Shown piece by piece: positions 1-6,554 of a stretch of 13,227 nt of DNA (the stretch's first letter is position 1; each line of letters starts with the position of its first letter). A model generated the notes under the pieces. That model saw only the letters and a list, made by a program, of their open reading frames with translations. It had not been told where the DNA came from and ran no database searches. Made by a program: the position numbers and the translations under genes. The DNA lies in assembly GCA_964195005.1 (NCBI GenBank), contig CAXMOO010000109.1:1-13227 (forward strand), read 5' to 3'. Origin of the DNA: JAUXLW01 sp964195005 (GTDB taxonomy: Bacteria > Actinomycetota > Acidimicrobiia > Spongiisociales > SHLN01).

Positions 1-150
1 AGAAGCCTGTTGCTAAGAAGCCTGTTGCTAAGAAGCCTGTTGCTAAGAAGCCTGTTGCTAAGAAGCCTGTTGCTAAGAAGCCTGTTGCTAAGAAGCCTGT
101 TGCTAAGAAGCCTGTTGCTAAGAAGCCTGCTGCCAAGGGCCCTGCTGAGC
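1..150. repeat. 15-bp tandem repeat coding for KKPVA units
   Basis: Eight back-to-back identical copies of AGAAGCCTGTTGCTA fill positions 1-120, followed by two degenerate copies (121-150). The array runs off the left edge, so its full copy number is unknown. It is coding: in the carD frame each unit reads K-K-P-V-A, and the period of 15 keeps the frame. Absence of even synonymous changes among the eight copies suggests recent expansion or homogenisation by slippage or unequal recombination. Confidence 0.95.
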
Positions 151-707
151 GACCTGTGGCTGATAGACAACCAGAGGCTCCTCCGCCCCGCAAAGTGAAG
201 AAACTCAGTTTCAAGGTGAATGACAAGGTGGTCTACCCACATCACGGTGCGGCAGTGATAGTCAAGAAGGAGAAGCAACCGGTCGATGGAAAGAGAGTGG
301 ATTACTTCGTTCTCGAAGTAGCCACCGACCAATTGATCGTGCGAGTACCGGTCGACCGGGCCGAGGAGCTCGGGGTGCGCCCCGTCATCTCCAAGAACCA
401 GGCCCGAAATGTGTTCGCGGTCTTCAAGGACGAGCCGCAAGAGGCAGGGAGCAACTGGAGCCGGTGGTACAAAGTACTCACAGAGAAGATCAACAGCGGC
501 GACATCTATCAGGTCGCCGAGGTCGTGCGCGATTTGACCTTCGCCCAGCAGGTCAAGGGGATCTCGCCAGCTCTCAAACGCATGCTCTCCAAAGCCCACC
601 TCATCCTGAACAGCGAGCTGCGCTTCGCACTCGACGTTGGGGAGGAGGAGGCCACCAGGCGGATCAACCGGGCGCTGCCCAAGGTAGAGGTCCCGGTCGA
701 GGGGTAG
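3..707 (+). CDS. carD: CarD-family RNA polymerase-binding regulator with lysine-rich N-terminal tail (5' partial)
   Basis: CarD binds the RNA polymerase beta subunit through an N-terminal Tudor-like (RID) domain and stabilises open promoter complexes. The conserved part begins about codon 65 of the visible frame (KLSFKVNDKVVYPHHGAAV) and includes the NWSRWYK segment that carries the minor-groove Trp in mycobacterial CarD, then the helical C-terminal domain (GDIYQVAEVVRDL, KRMLSKAHLIL). The frame stays open to the left edge through the KKPVA repeat, so the protein appears to have a histone H1-like Lys/Pro/Ala tail of unknown length. Internal GTG codons at 156 and 195 could give an ordinary-length CarD (195 would yield MKKLSFKVND), but neither has a Shine-Dalgarno sequence. 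The stop lies 7 bp before the PIN-TRAM gene, suggesting one operon. Family assignment is near certain; the tail is inferred from the open frame. Confidence 0.93.
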   Translation, partial: KPVAKKPVAKKPVAKKPVAKKPVAKKPVAKKPVAKKPVAKKPAAKGPAERPVADRQPEAPPPRKVKKLSFKVNDKVVYPHHGAAVIVKKEKQPVDGKRVDYFVLEVATDQLIVRVPVDRAEELGVRPVISKNQARNVFAVFKDEPQEAGSNWSRWYKVLTEKINSGDIYQVAEVVRDLTFAQQVKGISPALKRMLSKAHLILNSELRFALDVGEEEATRRINRALPKVEVPVEG

Positions 708-714
708 GCCCCTC

Positions 715-1752
715 ATGATGGTCGAAGCGACCAGGTTGCTGGTCACCCTCACTGCCACCACGGCCGGTTTCTTGGTCGGCAACAGCATCGGCGAGAGCTC
801 GGCCATCGCCGGCGCCACAATCGGGGCCGGCATCGGTTACGTTCTTGGTGGAGCGTTCGGTCGTCTTTTTCGCAAGGTGCTGGCGATGGCTCCCGTTGCT
901 CTCCGGCCGCGAATGAGCGGGCCTGAGCTGTTCGCAGGCGCTTTTGGGGTGGGCCTCGGGCTGGCCGTCGGATTGGTGACCAGCGTGCCCGCGATCCTGC
1001 TCTTGCCTCCGGAGGTCGCCTGGCCATTGTCAGGGCTGATAGTTTTCCTCGTGTCGGCTCTTGGTGGCTCTGTTTTTGCCGCCCGGGCAGACGAGCTCAT
1101 GGCTTCGGTGGGGCTTCGCCCCGATGTGTCGATCGCTTCTCACCGACTGGATGCCGATCCCAGGGCCTTCCTGATGGACTCTTCGGCCGCCATCGATGGG
1201 AGAATTCTCGACCTGGCTCGCTCCGGCCTGGCTCGAGGCCGATTCTGGGCTCCGGCATTCGTGGTTGACGAGCTCCAGGCCATCGCTGATTCCGGAGACA
1301 AGAACCGTCGCCGCCGGGGGAGGCGAGGGCTCGAGGTTCTCGAGATGCTGCGCCACGTTGCCGGTGTCGAGCTGGCAGTTTTGGAGGAGACCGTTCCTGA
1401 ATTTGACGAGGTGGACGCCAAGCTGTTGGCGATTGCCGAAAGGAGCGAGGCGACGCTGGTCACCACCGACCATAATTTGGCTGTGGCGGCCGAGGTTCGC
1501 GGGCTCACGGTGCTCAATCCCCATGCGGTGGCCGACTCGTTGCGGCCGCAGGCTAGCCCCGGGGACCTGATTGAGGTCACGATCGAGAAGGTAGGCTCGG
1601 AGCCTGGACAAGGAGTCGGATATCTCGATGACGGAACCATGGTGGTTATCGAACAGGCGGGTGCTTCGGTGGGCCAGTCGGTGAGGGTGGAGGTGTCGAA
1701 CGCCGTTCGCACTCAAGTCGGGCGCATGGTTTTCGGCCGAATGGCCGCATGA
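715..1752 (+). CDS. YacL-type membrane PIN-TRAM domain protein
   Basis: This is a 345-residue protein with three parts. Residues 1-123 hold about four hydrophobic, Gly/Ala-rich membrane segments (near 6-22, 29-48, 72-97, 103-122). A PIN nuclease-like domain covers about 150-278, with acidic residues D155 (FLMDSS), E186 (VVDEL), D234 and D252 (VTTDHNL) in the positions expected to bind metal. A basic strip (NRRRRGRRG) sits at 197-205, and a C-terminal TRAM RNA-binding domain at about 281-343. It matches Bacillus YacL in architecture; those proteins are presumed membrane-anchored RNases, but the substrate is not known to me. ATG 715 is preferred over ATG 718 because GAGGGG at 699-704 is better spaced. 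Its last codons overlap ispD by 4 bp (ATGA), indicating translational coupling. In Bacillus yacL also lies directly before ispD. Confidence 0.9.
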   Translation: MMVEATRLLVTLTATTAGFLVGNSIGESSAIAGATIGAGIGYVLGGAFGRLFRKVLAMAPVALRPRMSGPELFAGAFGVGLGLAVGLVTSVPAILLLPPEVAWPLSGLIVFLVSALGGSVFAARADELMASVGLRPDVSIASHRLDADPRAFLMDSSAAIDGRILDLARSGLARGRFWAPAFVVDELQAIADSGDKNRRRRGRRGLEVLEMLRHVAGVELAVLEETVPEFDEVDAKLLAIAERSEATLVTTDHNLAVAAEVRGLTVLNPHAVADSLRPQASPGDLIEVTIEKVGSEPGQGVGYLDDGTMVVIEQAGASVGQSVRVEVSNAVRTQVGRMVFGRMAA

Positions 1753-2363
1753 TCGAAGCCTGGGGCATAGTTGTGGCCGGCGGGCTCGGAAGCCGCTTCG
1801 GCGGTCGCAAGCAATTTGAACATTTGGGCGGAGAGCCCCTGTGGGAGTGGGCGCGGCGAGCGCTCTTGAACGGGGGGGTTGCCGAAGTGGTGACGGTCGG
1901 AGAGATGGAAGGGGGCGTCCCTCCCGGGCCCCGGCGACGAGATTCGGTCCTCTCCGGCCTCGACCGGGTTCCACCCGACGTCCAATACTTACTGGTGCAT
2001 GACGCCGCCCGTCCGCTGGCGAGCAGCCAGCTAGTCGAAAGGGTTCTCACCCGCCTTGGCCGGGGGGACGCCGATGGGGTAGTCCCGGCCATCCCGGTTC
2101 GGGATGCCATCAAGCAGGTGAGCGGAGACAAGGTATTGGGGTCGGTTGATCGGACCGGTCTGGTTGTGGTCCAGACTCCCCAGGGTTTTGCTGCCGAGGT
2201 GCTCCGCAGGGCTCATGCTGAAACCGATCTCGACGCCGCCGACGACGCCGAAATGGTGGCGGAAGTGGGGGGCTCCCTCGTCACTGTCGAGGGGGAGCTA
2301 ACCAATCTCAAGGTCACCTATCCCGAAGACCTGACGCTCCTGGAGGCAATCCATGCGGGTTAG
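1749..2363 (+). CDS. ispD: 2-C-methyl-D-erythritol 4-phosphate cytidylyltransferase
   Basis: IspD makes CDP-methylerythritol from MEP and CTP in the non-mevalonate isoprenoid pathway. Visible motifs are the nucleotide-binding loop GGLGSRFGGRKQF (residues 11-23), RRRDSVLSGL (62-71), the LLVHDAARP core (81-89), VVQTPQGF (140-147), DDAEMV (165-170) and TNLKVTYPEDL (185-195). At 204 residues it is shorter than the usual 225-240, mainly because of short loops in the region after the KQF loop and before RRRDSV; all main motifs remain. The start ATG overlaps the PIN-TRAM stop as ATGA with no separate Shine-Dalgarno, so reinitiation is likely. The 3' end overlaps ispF by 11 bp. Confidence 0.93.
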   Translation: MIEAWGIVVAGGLGSRFGGRKQFEHLGGEPLWEWARRALLNGGVAEVVTVGEMEGGVPPGPRRRDSVLSGLDRVPPDVQYLLVHDAARPLASSQLVERVLTRLGRGDADGVVPAIPVRDAIKQVSGDKVLGSVDRTGLVVVQTPQGFAAEVLRRAHAETDLDAADDAEMVAEVGGSLVTVEGELTNLKVTYPEDLTLLEAIHAG

Positions 2364-2823
2364 CTGGGGTTTTGACGCCCATCGGTTCGGGGGCCCGCCC
2401 CCGGTGCTGCTGGCGGGTGTCGTGGCGGATAGCGAGCGTGGAGTTCTGGCCACTTCCGACGGCGATGTCGTGGCTCATGCGGTGGCCGATGCTCTTCTCG
2501 GAGCCTGCGGCTTGGGAGATCTGGGGGTCCATTTTCCGTCATCGGACGAGCAATGGGCCGGGGCCGATAGCCTCGATCTGCTGGGTCGAGTCGTCGAGAT
2601 GTGTGAGGGCGCCCTCATACGGTACGTGGATGTCACGGTGATCGCCGAGGCGATACCTGTGGCCCCACATCGGCAAGCGATGCGTGACAACCTGGCCAGA
2701 GTCCTGGCCATCGACGTGGAACGGGTGGCCGTCAAGGCCACCTCGACTGACGGGATGGGGTTCATCGGCCACGAAGAAGGGCTGGCAGCCACCGCTCTCG
2801 TCACTGTCGAGCTGACCGGCTGA
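2353..2823 (+). CDS. ispF: 2-C-methyl-D-erythritol 2,4-cyclodiphosphate synthase
   Basis: IspF cyclises CDP-ME 2-phosphate to MEcPP with release of CMP, two steps after IspD. The 156-residue length is standard. The zinc ligands are visible as D8 and H10 (GFDAHR) and H42 (DGDVVAHAVADALLGA). The GDLGVHFPSSD segment and the C-terminal signature KATSTDGMGFIGHEEGLAA are also present. A GGAGG box at 2342-2346 lies 6 nt before ATG 2353, inside the end of ispD, so it has its own ribosome site as well as overlap coupling. The gene ends the first block: its TGA is 2 bp from the stop of the convergent phosphodiesterase gene. Confidence 0.96.
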   Translation: MRVSWGFDAHRFGGPPPVLLAGVVADSERGVLATSDGDVVAHAVADALLGACGLGDLGVHFPSSDEQWAGADSLDLLGRVVEMCEGALIRYVDVTVIAEAIPVAPHRQAMRDNLARVLAIDVERVAVKATSTDGMGFIGHEEGLAATALVTVELTG

Positions 2824-2825
2824 GA

Positions 2826-3545
2826 TCAGCCTGCCAGCGCCTCCCGGGCCGCCGCCGGATTGTTAGTGAAGACCCCGGTTGCGCCCGCTTCCGCCAGATT
2901 TCGAATGGCGTCGGGGTCATCTACCGTCCAGGGCATCACCCACAGGTCGTGCGCCCCGGCGGCCGACACCAGATCAGCTAAGTCGGTGATGGATTCGTAG
3001 TTGGGATTCACGCCCTGATGGCCCCGCCCGGCAACTTCGGCTAGCTCCTCGATTGGAACCATGGCGCGGCCGAGAAGCTGGGCAGTAGCCAGCCGGGGCC
3101 AGCCGGATCTGACGACATCGATTGTTTGCGGGTTGAAGGATGAGGCAACGGCATGGCTTTCCCAACCATGGGTGTCGAGCCAGGCGGCGGTCGCCCGTGC
3201 TACCCGCTCATGGGGATCGAAGTCCGGGTCGGCAACCCAGTTCTTGATCTCAACATTGACGATGAGTCCGCGGCACGCCTCCATGGCCTCGGGCAGCGTT
3301 GGCACGTGGGGCGCCACCTCTTTCAGCTCGGCCAACGTCATGGCAACGATCGGGCCGGCATCTGCCAGCACAGCATCGTGATGGACCATCAGGGCGTCGT
3401 CGGCGGTCCGGCGCACATCCAGTTCCACGCCGTCGGCTCCCTGCTCTGCCGCTAACGCGAAGGCCTCCAGAGTGTTTTCTCGGGCGTGAGCCGAGGCTCC
3501 ACGGTGGCCGAGGATCAGGAATCGACCCGGCTCGACATTCAACAT
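2826..3545 (-). CDS. Glycerophosphodiester phosphodiesterase family protein
   Basis: Members hydrolyse glycerophosphodiesters to glycerol-3-phosphate and an alcohol in a metal-dependent reaction. The 239-residue TIM-barrel protein shows the family residues in order: HRGAS (H14, R15), RENTLEAF (E23, N24), the metal-binding ELDV (E41, D43), the second catalytic histidine in VHHD (H56), IVNVEIK, and the C-terminal VMPWTVDD and GATGVFTNNP segments. There is no signal peptide, so it is probably cytosolic, like UgpQ. It lies opposite to the housekeeping run and interrupts it between ispF and cysS, and it diverges from cysS across only 44 bp. TAGCGT sits 6 nt before its ATG, suggesting a leaderless mRNA. 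Substrate preference cannot be read from the sequence. Confidence 0.92.
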   Translation of the reverse strand: MLNVEPGRFLILGHRGASAHARENTLEAFALAAEQGADGVELDVRRTADDALMVHHDAVLADAGPIVAMTLAELKEVAPHVPTLPEAMEACRGLIVNVEIKNWVADPDFDPHERVARATAAWLDTHGWESHAVASSFNPQTIDVVRSGWPRLATAQLLGRAMVPIEELAEVAGRGHQGVNPNYESITDLADLVSAAGAHDLWVMPWTVDDPDAIRNLAEAGATGVFTNNPAAAREALAG

Positions 3546-3557
3546 GAGCTGACGCTA
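3546..3557 (-). promoter_or_regulatory. Putative -10 box for leaderless phosphodiesterase mRNA
   Basis: On the minus strand TAGCGT (3557-3552) is followed by exactly 6 nt and then the ATG at 3545. No Shine-Dalgarno precedes the start. Position fits a -10 element with transcription starting at or next to the start codon. No convincing -35 is seen. Confidence 0.5.
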
Positions 3558-3576
3558 CTGCTACAAGGCGCGGCCC

Positions 3577-3589
3577 TACCATTGCCGGC
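3577..3589 (+). promoter_or_regulatory. Putative -10 box for leaderless cysS mRNA
   Basis: TACCAT at 3577-3582 is followed by 7 nt and the cysS ATG at 3590, with no Shine-Dalgarno in between. With the opposite-facing box at 3552-3557 it would form a compact divergent promoter pair inside 44 bp. Confidence 0.45.
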
Positions 3590-4999
3590 ATGCAGGTCTT
3601 CAACTCGCTGGGCAGGGAATTACAGTCTTTCGAGCCTCGCGACGCCGGTCGGGTGGCGATGTATCTGTGCGGGCCAACCGTGCAGGCAGCACCTCACGTG
3701 GGCCATGGCCGTGCCGCGGTGGCTTTTGATGTCATCCGCCGCTACCTGGAGTGGCGTGGATTCGAGGTGACGCTGGTGGCCAATATCACCGACATCGAAG
3801 ACAAGATCATCGCTTCGGCCGCCGAGCGGGGAATCAGCCCCGAAGAGCTCGCAGCGGAGGCAGCCGATCAGTTCCGCGATGCCTACCGCAAGCTGGGGGT
3901 GGCTGCCCCCGACATCGAGCCCAAAGCCACCGAGCATGTGCCGGAGATGATCGAGTTGATTGAGGAGCTCATCAAGGGCGAGCACGCATATCCGACCGAG
4001 TCGGGCGACGTCTACTTCGCAGTGCGGTCCTTCCCCGGGTACGGAGCCCTGTCGGGTCGCAAGATTGACGATCTGGTCTCGGGAGCCCGGATCGAGCCGG
4101 GCGAAGAAAAACGGGATCCGCTCGATTTTGCTCTGTGGAAAGCCGCCAAGCCGGGGGAGCCGAGTTGGGGCTCTCCCTGGGGCCACGGTCGGCCCGGCTG
4201 GCACATCGAGTGCTCGGCGATGGCTCGCAAGTATCTCGGCGATGGCTTTGACATTCACGGCGGTGGGACCGATCTGATGTTTCCTCATCACGAAAACGAG
4301 GTCGCCCAGGCCGAGGCCGCTCATGGATCGAGGTTTGTCCGCTACTGGCTGCACAACGGAATGATCAATCTCAAAGGCGAGAAGATGGCGAAGTCCACCG
4401 GATTGGTGGTCGACCTCCTGAGCGCGCTCGAGAAGTACCCACCGTCGGCGATGCGGCTGTTTTATCTCCGTACCCACTATCGCAAGCCGGTCGATTTCAC
4501 GGACGAAGCGCTGGAGGACGCCACCGCATCCATTGAGCGCCTGTGGGCCTTTCGACGCAGGTTGGGTGCCCCTCTCGAGGCCGATCCACTTCCCGAAGCC
4601 ATGGAACGCTTTCAGAAATTCATGGACGACGACTTCGACACCGCCGGAGCCTTGGCGGTGGTCTTCAACCTGGTGCGAGAAGGTAACAGTCGACTCGATG
4701 AGGGTGAGGAGGTCGATGCCTTGGCGGCCGCTTACGACGAGATCATTGGTGTCCTGGGCTTGATTGAGCCGCAAGCCGAGCTGGGCGACGTGGCGGATGA
4801 GTTGGGCGATTTGGCGGGTCGCTTCGGCCTCGAGTCCGGGGGCCGGCCGGAGCTTCTGGTCGACCGCTTGATTGGCCTTAGAGAGGAGGCCCGTCGGCAG
4901 CAGGACTGGGCCCGCTCAGACGAAATACGCGACGCACTTTTGGCCCTGGGCATCGTGATGGAGGACGCAGTTGGTGGAACCCGCTGGCATCGGGGATAG
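3590..4999 (+). CDS. cysS: Cysteinyl-tRNA synthetase
   Basis: This class I synthetase charges tRNA-Cys. The 469-residue protein has the YLCGPT zinc-ligand Cys (C27), the HIGH motif as HVGH (36-39), the ITDIEDKI segment, WHIECSAM with the second zinc Cys (C208), GGGTDLMFPHHENE with His and Glu ligands (about 233-237), and the KMSKS loop as KMAKS (265-269). The C-terminal end (DWARSDEIRDALLALGIVMED...GTRW) is typical of full CysS and argues against the shorter paralogue MshC. The Ser-to-Ala change in KMAKS is a mild deviation. Its 3' end overlaps the rlmB start by 29 bp, so both are likely cotranscribed. cysS followed by rlmB is standard in actinobacteria. Confidence 0.96.
   Translation: MQVFNSLGRELQSFEPRDAGRVAMYLCGPTVQAAPHVGHGRAAVAFDVIRRYLEWRGFEVTLVANITDIEDKIIASAAERGISPEELAAEAADQFRDAYRKLGVAAPDIEPKATEHVPEMIELIEELIKGEHAYPTESGDVYFAVRSFPGYGALSGRKIDDLVSGARIEPGEEKRDPLDFALWKAAKPGEPSWGSPWGHGRPGWHIECSAMARKYLGDGFDIHGGGTDLMFPHHENEVAQAEAAHGSRFVRYWLHNGMINLKGEKMAKSTGLVVDLLSALEKYPPSAMRLFYLRTHYRKPVDFTDEALEDATASIERLWAFRRRLGAPLEADPLPEAMERFQKFMDDDFDTAGALAVVFNLVREGNSRLDEGEEVDALAAAYDEIIGVLGLIEPQAELGDVADELGDLAGRFGLESGGRPELLVDRLIGLREEARRQQDWARSDEIRDALLALGIVMEDAVGGTRWHRG
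4960..4965 (+). promoter_or_regulatory. Ribosome binding site of rlmB inside cysS
   Basis: GGAGGA at 4960-4965 lies 6-9 nt before the TTG (4971) and GTG (4974) codons that can start rlmB, within the cysS coding sequence. It supports a start here rather than further downstream. Confidence 0.7.
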
Positions 5000-5702
5000 G
5001 GTCGAGGGGCTCCACGCCGTTTCAGCGGCACTGAAAGCCGGGCGCGTGAGCCGGCTGACTGTGGAGCGGCAATCCGGCGATGCTGTGAGCGAGCTAATGG
5101 CTTCTGTGGGGGGGGTGCCGGTTCGAGAGGGCGACGACCTTCGCAAGGTATCGGTGACTTCGGCGCCGCAGGGGATCATGGCCGACTGTCGACCACTGGC
5201 GACGAAGTCGCTCACGGAGCTGGTGGCCGAGAGCGACAACCCCGCGCTGGTTGTGCTGGATCATGTCGAGGATCCGCAGAATGTCGGAGCCGTGGCACGG
5301 TCGGCTCTGGCAGCGGGGGGCTCGGGAATCGTCGTAGCCGCGCGACGGGCCGCACCGTTAGGGGCGACGGCCTTCAAGGCCGCCGCCGGAGCGCTGGAAG
5401 TGCTCCCCGTCGCGGTGGTCAACTCCATTGCTGATGCCGTGCAGCGCCTCGAAGAGCTGGAAGTGTGGACGATAGGGCTCGATGGAAGCGCCCAAGAATC
5501 TCTTTTTGGTTGTCCGCTGTTCGATCAACCAGTGGCGATCATTGTCGGCGGCGAGGGCCGGGGGCTAACCAGGCTGGTGTCAGATCGCGTTTCCAAGCTT
5601 GTGGCGATTCCGATGGCTCAAGGGGCGGAGTCGCTAAATGTGTCGGTGGCGGCAGCGCTGGCGATGTTCGAGGTGAGGCGGGTCCGTCAGGCGACAGACT
5701 GA
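4971..5702 (+). CDS. rlmB: SpoU/TrmH-family 23S rRNA 2'-O-methyltransferase (RlmB-like)
   Basis: RlmB uses SAM to methylate a ribose in the 23S rRNA peptidyl-transferase region (Gm2251 in E. coli). The 243-residue protein has an N-terminal L30e-like substrate-binding domain (about 10-80, GLHAVSAAL near the start) and a SPOUT knot domain with the three family motifs: LDHVEDPQNVGAVARSA (N104, R110), IIVGGEGRGL (E195) and IPMAQGAESLNVSVAAAL (N223). The start is TTG 4971 or GTG 4974; the GGAGGA at 4960 fits either. Location directly after cysS favours RlmB over other SpoU enzymes, though TsnR-like or tRNA-directed members cannot be excluded by sequence alone. Its TGA lies in a palindrome shared with the convergent downstream gene. 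Confidence 0.9.
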   Translation: MVEPAGIGDRVEGLHAVSAALKAGRVSRLTVERQSGDAVSELMASVGGVPVREGDDLRKVSVTSAPQGIMADCRPLATKSLTELVAESDNPALVVLDHVEDPQNVGAVARSALAAGGSGIVVAARRAAPLGATAFKAAAGALEVLPVAVVNSIADAVQRLEELEVWTIGLDGSAQESLFGCPLFDQPVAIIVGGEGRGLTRLVSDRVSKLVAIPMAQGAESLNVSVAAALAMFEVRRVRQATD

Positions 5703-5718
5703 GCCGGGCCCGGCTCAG
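5699..5718. terminator. Perfect 20-bp palindrome between convergent genes, possible bidirectional terminator
   Basis: CTGAGCCGGGCCCGGCTCAG reads identically on both strands. It contains the rlmB stop (TGA, 5700-5702) and, mirror-placed, the stop of the convergent membrane-protein gene (5715-5717). An RNA hairpin with an 8-bp stem and 4-nt loop would form from either transcript. No immediate U-tract follows on either side, so it may act as a weak or Rho-assisted terminator or a 3'-end stabiliser. Confidence 0.6.
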
Positions 5719-6335
5719 ACGTGTTGCGGTTTTGACTCTCCGGGTGATTGTGGAAGCGACAGGGCGCCGATGGACCATTGGACGGCGGGGCCGATCGCGA
5801 CCAGGAACCACACTGTTCCCCAGCCCACGGTGCCTCCCATGATTATTCCGGCGATGAAGGCTGCTGCCTCGATGCCGAATCTGGCCTTCCATAGTGTGAT
5901 TCCGCGCTTGGCAAGCGCGGTCATGATGCCGTCTCGTGGTCCCGGGCCGAGATGCACGCCGAGGTAGAGGCCGGTGGCCACCGCCACGACCAGCGGTCCG
6001 GTGAGTGTCAGCACCACTCGAATAGCGGCATTGGATGGCTCGTCGAAAACGTACAAGAGGGCGTCAAGCGCTAGCCCGATGACAAAGACATTGGCGACCG
6101 TTCCCAGCCCGATCGGCTCACGGAAAAGGACCATGGCGATGAGCAAAACGGCTCCAACCACGATGACGGCAGTGCCAATTGTGAGAGGAGTCCGGAACGA
6201 CAGACCCTGGTGGAATACATCCCACGGAGGGAGCCCGTAGTCGCCGCGAACAATCATCGCCAGGCCGACCCCGAATAGGACGAGACCCACGAGGAGGCGG
6301 GGGGTCCGTCGCAGCTGTGTGGCGGGGGGAAGCAT
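5715..6335 (-). CDS. YczE/YitT-like integral membrane protein
   Basis: A 206-residue, highly hydrophobic protein with about six membrane segments (near 13-29, 52-71, 78-97, 105-125, 154-169, 171-187). The pattern GVGLAMIVRGDYGLPPWDVFHQGLS, GLGTVANVFVIGLALD and the later LGPGPRDGIMTAL is typical of the YczE group of small membrane proteins: glycine-rich turns, a conserved PWDV after the first helix, and an internal repeat of the G.GP.D motif. Their transported substrate or role is not known. The C-terminus is short and polar. It starts at ATG 6335 with TAGCGT 6 nt upstream, suggesting a leaderless message, and lies 38 bp downstream of tRNA-Thr on the same strand. Confidence 0.8.
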   Translation of the reverse strand: MLPPATQLRRTPRLLVGLVLFGVGLAMIVRGDYGLPPWDVFHQGLSFRTPLTIGTAVIVVGAVLLIAMVLFREPIGLGTVANVFVIGLALDALLYVFDEPSNAAIRVVLTLTGPLVVAVATGLYLGVHLGPGPRDGIMTALAKRGITLWKARFGIEAAAFIAGIIMGGTVGWGTVWFLVAIGPAVQWSIGALSLPQSPGESKPQHV

Positions 6336-6347
6336 TGGGGGACGCTA
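6336..6347 (-). promoter_or_regulatory. Putative -10 box for leaderless membrane-protein mRNA
   Basis: Minus-strand TAGCGT (6347-6342) is separated by exactly 6 nt from the ATG at 6335, the same box and spacing as at the phosphodiesterase gene. No Shine-Dalgarno is present. Confidence 0.5.
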
Positions 6348-6372
6348 CCAGCGCGGACGGATTGTTATGTTG

Positions 6373-6444
6373 AGCTGGCGGTGGGGATCGAACCCACGAC
6401 CTGCTGCTTACAAGGCAGCTGCTCTACCACTGAGCTACACCAGC
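6373..6444 (-). tRNA. tRNA-Thr (anticodon TGT)
   Basis: The minus strand folds into a complete 72-nt cloverleaf. The acceptor stem is GCTGGTG/CGCCAGC with one wobble pair, the D arm GCTC...GAGC, the anticodon arm GCTGC-CTTGTAA-GCAGC with TGT at 34-36, and the T arm GTGGG-TTCGATC-CCCAC; the discriminator is U. CCA is not encoded. A TACTCT box (6463-6458) lies 13 nt upstream of the mature 5' end and is a likely -10 element. Confidence 0.95.
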
Positions 6445-6494
6445 AGTGTGGCACCAGAGAGTAATGGCACCGGGCGTCAACAACCCGGCAGACC

Positions 6495-6535
6495 TTGCGC
6501 GCGTTCCGCGCGCAAATACCACCCTTCGCGCGAAG
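6495..6535. promoter_or_regulatory. Two adjacent GC-rich palindromes upstream of the DUF3263 gene
   Basis: The first is TTGCGCGCG at 6495-6503 and its exact inverse at 6507-6515, around a 3-nt centre. The second is a perfect 12-mer, CTTCGCGCGAAG, at 6524-6535. Both share a GCGCG core and lie between divergently oriented tRNA-Thr and the DUF3263 gene, with the second one just before the putative -10 at 6543. They could be operator sites or RNA hairpins; the sequence does not decide. Confidence 0.5.
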
Positions 6536-6542
6536 AGGCCTT

Positions 6543-6554
6543 TACTCTCTTCCC
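6543..6554 (+). promoter_or_regulatory. Putative -10 box for leaderless DUF3263 mRNA
   Basis: TACTCT at 6543-6548 is followed by 6 nt and then GTG 6555. The same hexamer precedes tRNA-Thr and both tRNA-Arg copies in this window. It supports GTG 6555 as the true start. Confidence 0.5.

Noticed and set aside
1..150. CRISPR-like array
   Set aside because: Units are contiguous 15-mers with no spacers and keep a coding frame.
10..198. Frame-1 reading of the repeat as a leucine-rich peptide (LLRSL units)
   Set aside because: It is the shadow of the repeat in another frame; the carD frame continues the same repeat directly into a conserved protein.
1030..1974. Long antisense frame opposite the PIN-TRAM and ispD genes
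   Set aside because: It lies wholly opposite two well-supported genes, has no recognisable domain, and reflects codon bias of GC-rich DNA.
3590..4999. MshC (mycothiol ligase) instead of CysS
   Set aside because: Length 469 and the CysS-type C-terminal anticodon-side region, together with position before rlmB, favour CysS.
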